The position numbers were made by a program, and so were the translations under genes. This document shows, piece after piece, positions 1 through 4,060 of a DNA stretch of 7,160 nucleotides. How positions within the stretch are numbered: position 1 is the first letter of the stretch; each line of letters starts with the position of its first letter. Origin of the DNA: Methanosaeta sp. UBA80 (lineage in GTDB: Archaea > Halobacteriota > Methanosarcinia > Methanotrichales > Methanotrichaceae). Under the pieces are notes generated by a model. That model saw only the letters and a list, made by a program, of their open reading frames with translations. It was not told where the DNA came from and did not search any database. The DNA lies in NCBI GenBank assembly GCA_002505805.1, contig DAWB01000121.1:1-7160 (forward strand), written 5' to 3'.

Positions 1-2629
1 TCTTCTTCTCCGGCTTCTTCACCACGGCAATCTCCTCCTCCTCCCAGGGCTTGAGGGCGGCGATCATGCGGGAGCTGCAAAGCGGGCACTCCGGCTGCTC
101 CGCCACCCGCTCCACCGGTCGCAGGCTCTTCCACTTTTTACAGTTAACGCAGAACAAAAGCACCCGGTCGGCCATGATCCGGCTCTTTAAGAGGTCGATG
201 ACTGCGGCATCGGCATGCTCGGGAGATGTGACATCCCTGCCCCCTCCCCGCCCGCTGCTGCCTATGGGTGACAGCGAGCCGGTGACCACCTTTATCGATC
301 CGTCCTTGATCTTCTCCAGCGCCCATTTGGCCCTCTCTATGTCCAGACGGTCGTGGTATATCTCCCGCAGCGCCTCCCGATACATGGGCGTTCCCTCGAA
401 GACGGCCAAAAGCTTGGCCATGCTCACCCTCTGATAGTCTATATCCCTGGAGAAGGCTCCGAACTTGCGGGCCACATGCACCATCTTCCAGCGGAGAAGG
501 GTGGTGTTCTTGAGGGTCATCTCCAGTATGGGCTCCACATAGGAGGGGTCCAGCTCTTCCAGGGTCCGGGCGATCTCCTCGGCCAGAAGGGGCCTTGGAA
601 GGGCCAGCTCAATGCGATAGGGATCGACGGAGATCTCCACGCTGCTGCCGAAGCGGGCGGAGAGAAGGGAGGAGATTATCCTGCCCAGCGTATCATTGGT
701 CTTGTGGCCGAGGCAGGCATTGATCACCGCCCCCTCTCCTCCGCTCTCCACAACGATGCGGGACTGATCAGGTATGGAATGGCCCTTTTCCACCTGCTTG
801 GATATGAGGTCTACCAGCTCCCTGCCTGCATCCCCATTAACAGGATATCTCTCCTGCAGCCAGGCAAGAGCCCGATCCCGTCCTTCCTGCCGCCCGCCTT
901 CTTTCTCACGCTCCTTCTCGCCCTCCTCTTCGTCCTCCCCCTCCAGGATCCCGGCGATCTCCCTGCGGATCTCTCCCACCTCCTGGGCCACGGCAAAGGG
1001 AACGGGAATCTCTTCCCCGGTCCAGGATGGAATCTCCCCGCTCCTGTGGATGGGAACCACCTTTATCTCATCCTCGCCGATCTCGGAGATCTCCCAGATC
1101 TCTCCTTTGGTGACAAAGGTGGCTCCTGGCTCGGCAAAGCTGATCACAAAGGCCTCATCCAGGGTTCCCACTGACCTGCGGCCCACCATATCGTAGACAT
1201 TGAACCTCTTCTCGTCCGGGATCATGGAGAGGTTCTCAAAGTAGTACTGGCGGGCCTTCTTGGTCCTCTGCAGGATGCAATCATCGGAGAGCCGCACCAG
1301 CCGGCTCTCCTCCATCTGGGCTATAACTCCTGCCATCTCCTCCCCGGATAGCTCCCGGAAGGAGTAAGCCCGGCTGATTATCTCTCGGGCCCGCTCCAGG
1401 GCAATCTCCCAGAAATCCATCTCCAGGCCGACGATCTGGTTGGCCAGAACATCAGCCGGCCTCTCGTGAATGCTGATCTTTTCCAGCTCTCCTGCCGCCG
1501 CCCGGCGGGAAATAACACAGGCCTCGGCAACATCATCGGCACAGGTGGCGATGATGGTCCCGGAGGAGACCAAGCCTATCCTATGCCCGGCCCGCCCCAC
1601 CCTCTGTATCAGGCGGGAGACGGTGCGGGGGGAGCTGTACTGAACCACATGGTCCACATCGCCTATGTCTATCCCCAGCTCCATGGAGGAGGTGCAGATC
1701 AATCCCTGCAGCTCTCCTGCTTTGAAGGCCTCCTCCGCCTCCACCCGGGCCTCCACGGAGAGGCTGCCGTGGTGCACTCCTACAGGCAGGCCCATCTGGC
1801 GGAAACGGGAGCCCAGAACCTCCGCCGCCTGACGGGTGTTGACGAAGATCAGGCTCTTCTGGCTCTCAACCATCTCTTTTATGAATCGGATCTGGGCCGC
1901 CAGGCGGGGATCGCACTCCAGGGTGCCGGCCAGGGTCCTGTCCCCCTTGCCCGGCATGGGACTGGCCACCAGAAAATCGCTGCTCCTCTGCACATCGGTC
2001 TCGACTATTTTATAGCTCCTGTGGCTGCCCACCAGCAGCCTGGCCACATCATCCGGAGAGCCCACCGTGGCCGAGAGCCCTATCCTCTGAAAATCGCCCG
2101 CCAGCTCGGCCAGCCTCTCCAAAAGAACGGACAGCTGAGATCCGCGCTTGGAAGCGGCCATCTCATGTATCTCATCCACCACCACCACCTTGACGCTGGA
2201 GAGGTTCTTCCGCAGCCTTTTTCCGGTGAGCATCACCTGCAGCGTCTCGGGGGTGGTTATCAGCAGATCCGGTGGATGCAGGGCCTGCCTTCTCCGGTCT
2301 GCCTGGCTGGTGTCCCCGTGCCGCACTGCCACAGAGATGCAGAGCCACTCTCCCCAAAGATGAAAGCGGCGCAGCATGTCCCGGTTCAGGGCCCGCAGGG
2401 GGGTTATGTAAACAGCCAGGGTGCCCTTGCGCTCGCTATTCAGGATACGATGAAATATGGGCAGGCTGGCAGCCTCGGTCTTTCCCGTGCCGGTGGGAGC
2501 GATGAGCAGCACATTCTCACCGGATAAGATAGAAGGTATGGCCTCTTCCTGGGGCTCTGTCGGCTGGAGGATGGCCTCCTCCGTGAGCTTCTGCCTTATC
2601 CGATCATGAAGCCCATCAAAAGCGTTCAC
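1..2629 (-). CDS. lhr: Lhr-type superfamily 2 ATP-dependent helicase (3' end outside window)
   Basis: ATP-driven 3'-5' translocase/helicase of the Lhr family, cytosolic, acting on DNA or DNA:RNA hybrids in repair or RNA metabolism (family knowledge). Seen here: 876 codons, open to the left edge. An N-terminal FDGLHDRI and a PTEPQ Q-motif (residues 23-27) precede Walker A APTGTGKT (44-51), DEIH (152-155), motif III SATVGSP, motif IV IFVNTR, motif V SSMELGIDIG and motif VI QRVGRAGHR (342-350). A winged-helix region starts near 385. A charged Glu/Lys/Arg stretch lies near 562-586, followed by a DEAD-associated domain (PF08494-like) from about 630. Four cysteines, 827/830 and 848/851, form a CxxC-x17-CxxC zinc-ribbon pattern. 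The GTG start is the first possible one, because an in-frame TGA lies two codons upstream, and it sits at the usual distance from the Q-motif. No strong Shine-Dalgarno site is seen. Lhr proteins are usually about 850-950 residues, so little is missing. Codon use is G+C-rich compared with the genes to the right. Confidence 0.95.
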   Translation of the reverse strand, partial: MNAFDGLHDRIRQKLTEEAILQPTEPQEEAIPSILSGENVLLIAPTGTGKTEAASLPIFHRILNSERKGTLAVYITPLRALNRDMLRRFHLWGEWLCISVAVRHGDTSQADRRRQALHPPDLLITTPETLQVMLTGKRLRKNLSSVKVVVVDEIHEMAASKRGSQLSVLLERLAELAGDFQRIGLSATVGSPDDVARLLVGSHRSYKIVETDVQRSSDFLVASPMPGKGDRTLAGTLECDPRLAAQIRFIKEMVESQKSLIFVNTRQAAEVLGSRFRQMGLPVGVHHGSLSVEARVEAEEAFKAGELQGLICTSSMELGIDIGDVDHVVQYSSPRTVSRLIQRVGRAGHRIGLVSSGTIIATCADDVAEACVISRRAAAGELEKISIHERPADVLANQIVGLEMDFWEIALERAREIISRAYSFRELSGEEMAGVIAQMEESRLVRLSDDCILQRTKKARQYYFENLSMIPDEKRFNVYDMVGRRSVGTLDEAFVISFAEPGATFVTKGEIWEISEIGEDEIKVVPIHRSGEIPSWTGEEIPVPFAVAQEVGEIRREIAGILEGEDEEEGEKEREKEGGRQEGRDRALAWLQERYPVNGDAGRELVDLISKQVEKGHSIPDQSRIVVESGGEGAVINACLGHKTNDTLGRIISSLLSARFGSSVEISVDPYRIELALPRPLLAEEIARTLEELDPSYVEPILEMTLKNTTLLRWKMVHVARKFGAFSRDIDYQRVSMAKLLAVFEGTPMYREALREIYHDRLDIERAKWALEKIKDGSIKVVTGSLSPIGSSGRGGGRDVTSPEHADAAVIDLLKSRIMADRVLLFCVNCKKWKSLRPVERVAEQPECPLCSSRMIAALKPWEEEEIAVVKKPEKK

Positions 2630-2653
2630 ATCTCATCTTTTCCAGGAGGGAAT

Positions 2654-2695
2654 ATGAAAGCCTTGCGGCAAAGACGAAATCATCCTCGGCGATAG
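2654..2695 (+). CDS. Possible 13-codon basic micro-ORF with strong Shine-Dalgarno
   Basis: ATG at 2654 follows a perfect AGGAGG (2644-2649) at a 4-base spacing, one of the best ribosome binding sites in the window. It opens MKALRQRRNHPRR and stops with TAG at 2693. Five of thirteen residues are arginine. It lies just upstream of lhr on the opposite strand, with no clear promoter of its own. A 13-codon frame is easily produced by chance, and the minus-strand reading of this segment would be lhr leader. It is listed because of the unusual binding site and may not be a gene. Confidence 0.15.
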   Translation: MKALRQRRNHPRR

Positions 2696-2747
2696 ACGAA
2701 TCTGTTCTGAAAAAAGACGAAGATCGGCAGAGCAGGGTGCTTAATGC

Positions 2748-2754
2748 TTTATAA
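2748..2754 (-). promoter_or_regulatory. Candidate TATA box for lhr
   Basis: On the minus strand this reads TTATAAA, preceded by CCCC and followed by GC. Archaeal transcription usually starts about 25 bases downstream of the TATA element, which would place the start near 2722 and give a leader of roughly 90 bases before the GTG at 2629. The spacing is plausible but the purine-rich BRE is missing, so this is a weak call. Confidence 0.25.
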
Positions 2755-2888
2755 GGGGCATAGATCTTAAATCGGTCAGAATTGCTGCAAAATCACCAGT
2801 CGTACTTCAGGACATATATTAATGAAAAGATTTTCCGGCTGAGAATTTCCCGAAATTATTCTACATTTTGGTCTTTATTTTAGTAAAC

Positions 2889-2919
2889 CTTTTATAGATT
2901 GACCGATCAGTATAAAATA
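2889..2919 (+). promoter_or_regulatory. Candidate promoter for the transposase-domain fusion gene
   Basis: Two TATA-like elements lie close together: CTTTTATAG (2889-2897, preceded by TAAAC, loosely BRE-like) and TATAAAATA (2911-2919). The second is the better match to an archaeal TATA box and predicts a transcription start near 2940, leaving a leader of about 90-100 bases before the coding region. That leader would contain the 21-codon ORF at 2985-3050. Confidence 0.4.
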
Positions 2920-2984
2920 GCATTTGGCATGAGATCAATATGGTTATTTTGCGGAGGGAGAGCTAAATCGTAAGAATATGATAT

Positions 2985-3050
2985 ATGTTAGCTAATAATA
3001 GATCTGCTGCATATCTCGCTAAAGCAATTGAAGGGGGGAATAGAGATTAG
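2985..3050 (+). CDS. Possible 21-codon leader ORF overlapping the fusion gene start
   Basis: ATG at 2985 opens a frame MLANNRSAAYLAKAIEGGNRD that ends with TAG at 3048-3050. It overlaps the 5' end of the fusion gene in a different frame. Its stop codon shares one base with an ATT (3046-3048) that lies in the fusion gene's frame 7 bases after a G6 tract. A GGAGGGAG tract (2953-2960) lies upstream but is too far (about 24 bases) to serve this ATG in the usual way. It could be a translated leader coupled to the next gene, or a chance frame. Confidence 0.2.
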   Translation: MLANNRSAAYLAKAIEGGNRD

Positions 3051-3903
3051 TTTTGATCACAAACAGACCGCTGTTTATTATCCGGTGGAGCAGGACTACA
3101 TTGAGGTAGACGAGGCCATAGCTCCTCTTCTCATATCGCTATGGGATAACAAAATAAGAACCTGCAACTCCTGTCAGGAAAATGAGCCTGGAATAATCTG
3201 GATTGAATTTTATTCCATGAAGGATGTGGAAAGACTGCTGACCATAATGGTCAGATCTATGGGAGACAGGATCAACGACCACCCCGAGGTCAATGATTGG
3301 TTCTGCTACAGGATAATGGGGCATGAGGGCGAGATGCTTCCAGGCTGGCGCTATGAGGCCTACCCCAATCTTTTTTCTCAAGGAAATGATGCAAGCGACG
3401 AGATTTATCCCCGGGGGATATTCGAGAGCAAGGTAGAGCTGTCCGTTTCAACCCGTTTTCCCATAGAAGATCATCAAACTGTGCTCAATCTGGTAAATAA
3501 ATATCTGGAGAAGGGATTGGATAACTATACAGAGCTATCCGACGAGCAATGGGACTATATCAAGCAGTATCTTCCCCCGCAGCCCTATAATGCTAAACTC
3601 AGAACCGAGGATCGGAGAATTCTGGATGGCATAAGATACGTCTTAAGGACCGGTTGCCCCTGGTCGGAGATCCCTCGCAGATACGGATCGTACCTATCGG
3701 TCCGGGCCAGGTTGAAGAGATGGTCCAATGAGGGCGTCTTAGAGCCCATACTAAGCAGCATTGATCCGGATGACAGATACAAAGGGAGGCTCTCAACCTA
3801 TATTGCTCCACCTGAACAGCAGACAGTCACCGAAAGGAAGAACGTCGTAGGCAAGATTGAATCTGTAAGGGAAGAGATGGCTCCGATGTCAGTATCTCAA
3901 TAG
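3028..3903 (+). CDS. Uncharacterised domain fused to IS5-type transposase DNA-binding domain (DUF4096)
   Basis: Function unknown. The 291-residue frame has two parts. Residues 10-160 contain Y-P-V-E-Q, I-A-P-L and R-T-C-N-S-C-Q-E-N-E-P-G-I-I-W-I-E-F (44-61), then a second Cys (93) and a beta-rich region. I recognise the SCQ-containing layout from small uncharacterised phage and prokaryotic proteins, but no function is known to me. Residues 168-245 match the start of IS5/IS402-like transposases: ELSDEQWDYI, LPPQP, R-T-x-D-x-R-x-I-L-x-G-I, Y-V-L-R-T-G-C-P-W and IPRRYG, then RLKRWSNEGVLE. The catalytic DDE domain is absent; a 46-residue unrelated tail follows. The frame is intact, which suggests a domesticated DNA-binding domain rather than fresh debris (inference). 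The start is uncertain: TTG 3028 has no binding site upstream, while AAGGGGGGAA (3031-3040) is well placed for an in-frame ATT at 3046. GTG at 3085 is another option but would cut into the first domain. No membrane segment or signal peptide is visible. Confidence 0.8.
   Translation: MKGGIEISFDHKQTAVYYPVEQDYIEVDEAIAPLLISLWDNKIRTCNSCQENEPGIIWIEFYSMKDVERLLTIMVRSMGDRINDHPEVNDWFCYRIMGHEGEMLPGWRYEAYPNLFSQGNDASDEIYPRGIFESKVELSVSTRFPIEDHQTVLNLVNKYLEKGLDNYTELSDEQWDYIKQYLPPQPYNAKLRTEDRRILDGIRYVLRTGCPWSEIPRRYGSYLSVRARLKRWSNEGVLEPILSSIDPDDRYKGRLSTYIAPPEQQTVTERKNVVGKIESVREEMAPMSVSQ
3031..3040 (+). promoter_or_regulatory. Shine-Dalgarno-like AAGGGGGGAA inside the predicted 5' end
   Basis: This purine tract lies immediately after the TTG at 3028, so it cannot serve that codon. 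It is 7 bases before ATT at 3046, an ideal spacing. It therefore argues either for initiation at a rare ATT, or for a start codon lost by mutation from ATG at the same place. It is the main reason the annotated start of the downstream gene is in doubt. Confidence 0.45.
3529..3762 (+). mobile_element. Transposase-derived domain (IS5 family N-terminal helix-turn-helix, DUF4096) without catalytic part
   Basis: This codes for residues 168-245 of the fusion protein, covering the complete transposase N-terminal domain from E-L-S-D-E-Q-W to the helix after R-W-S-N-E-G-V. The D-S-T-x-V-R-A-H segment that begins the catalytic core of IS5-type enzymes does not appear in any plus frame up to 3903. I did not find terminal inverted repeats or a target duplication. 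The domain itself is well preserved, with the hallmark tryptophans and R-T-G-C-P-W. Confidence 0.75.
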
Positions 3904-3939
3904 TTTTATTTAATTTTTAATGAGTTATGGATTTTTTTT
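3904..3939 (+). terminator. T-rich 3' end of the fusion gene
   Basis: Directly after the TAG come TTTTATTTAATTTTTAATG and then a run of eight T (3932-3939). Archaeal RNA polymerase stops at T-tracts without needing a hairpin, so this is a likely transcript end. It also separates this gene from the TPR gene, which then needs its own promoter. Confidence 0.5.
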
Positions 3940-4005
3940 ATTTCAGTTTATTAATATTCAAGGATTTAAGTTAACTATATTCAATATCTTATCATAATAC
4001 TAATA

Positions 4006-4022
4006 GGAAAAGCCTTTAATAC
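4006..4022 (+). promoter_or_regulatory. Candidate promoter for the TPR gene
   Basis: GGAAAAGC (4006-4013, purine-rich and BRE-like) is followed by CTTTAATAC (4014-4022), a degenerate TATA. A start about 25 bases downstream would fall near 4040-4047, giving a very short leader before ATG 4061. GGTAAT (4052-4057) resembles the GGTGAT part of an archaeal Shine-Dalgarno but lies only 3 bases from the ATG. Confidence 0.3.
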
Positions 4023-4038
4023 TTTAAACAACTTTACT

Positions 4039-4051
4039 AAATTATTAATTT
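4039..4051. repeat. 13-base perfect palindrome just before the TPR start codon
   Basis: AAATTA-T-TAATTT is perfectly symmetrical about 4045 and ends 9 bases before ATG 4061. It overlaps the expected transcription start. It could be an operator for a small dimeric regulator, but palindromes of this kind arise readily in AT-rich gaps. Confidence 0.3.
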
Positions 4052-4060
4052 GGTAATCCT

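Larger units (their letters stand above)
2630..3027. other. Divergent intergenic region between lhr and the transposase-domain fusion gene
   Basis: This 398-base gap becomes AT-rich from about 2740 onward and holds the start regions of two divergent genes. I see two candidate TATA elements (2748-2754 minus, 2911-2919 plus), a third weaker AT-rich stretch at 2812-2822, two very short ORFs (2654-2695 and 2985-3050), and an 8-base motif TGACCGAT present once for each direction. No tRNA, rRNA or CRISPR-like repeat is visible. The G+C-rich part (2640-2740) next to lhr would be its untranslated leader if the TATA element at 2748-2754 is used. Confidence 0.7.

Noticed and set aside
353..1174. 273-codon open frame on the plus strand
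   Set aside because: Antisense to the C-terminal half of lhr; low-complexity Pro/Leu/Gly composition and no domain. The same holds for the 51-434 and 774-1196 frames.
1466..2527. 353-codon open frame on the plus strand
   Set aside because: It lies entirely antisense to the lhr helicase motifs, its translation is Gly/His/Gln-rich without any recognisable domain, and such frames arise from the G+C-rich codon use of lhr.
3139..3381. 80-codon minus-strand frame within the fusion gene
   Set aside because: No binding site or domain, and the plus strand encodes a protein with a recognised domain over the same gene.
3529..3903. Complete insertion sequence
   Set aside because: Only the transposase N-terminal domain is present. 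No catalytic DDE segment, no visible terminal inverted repeats and no target duplication around it.
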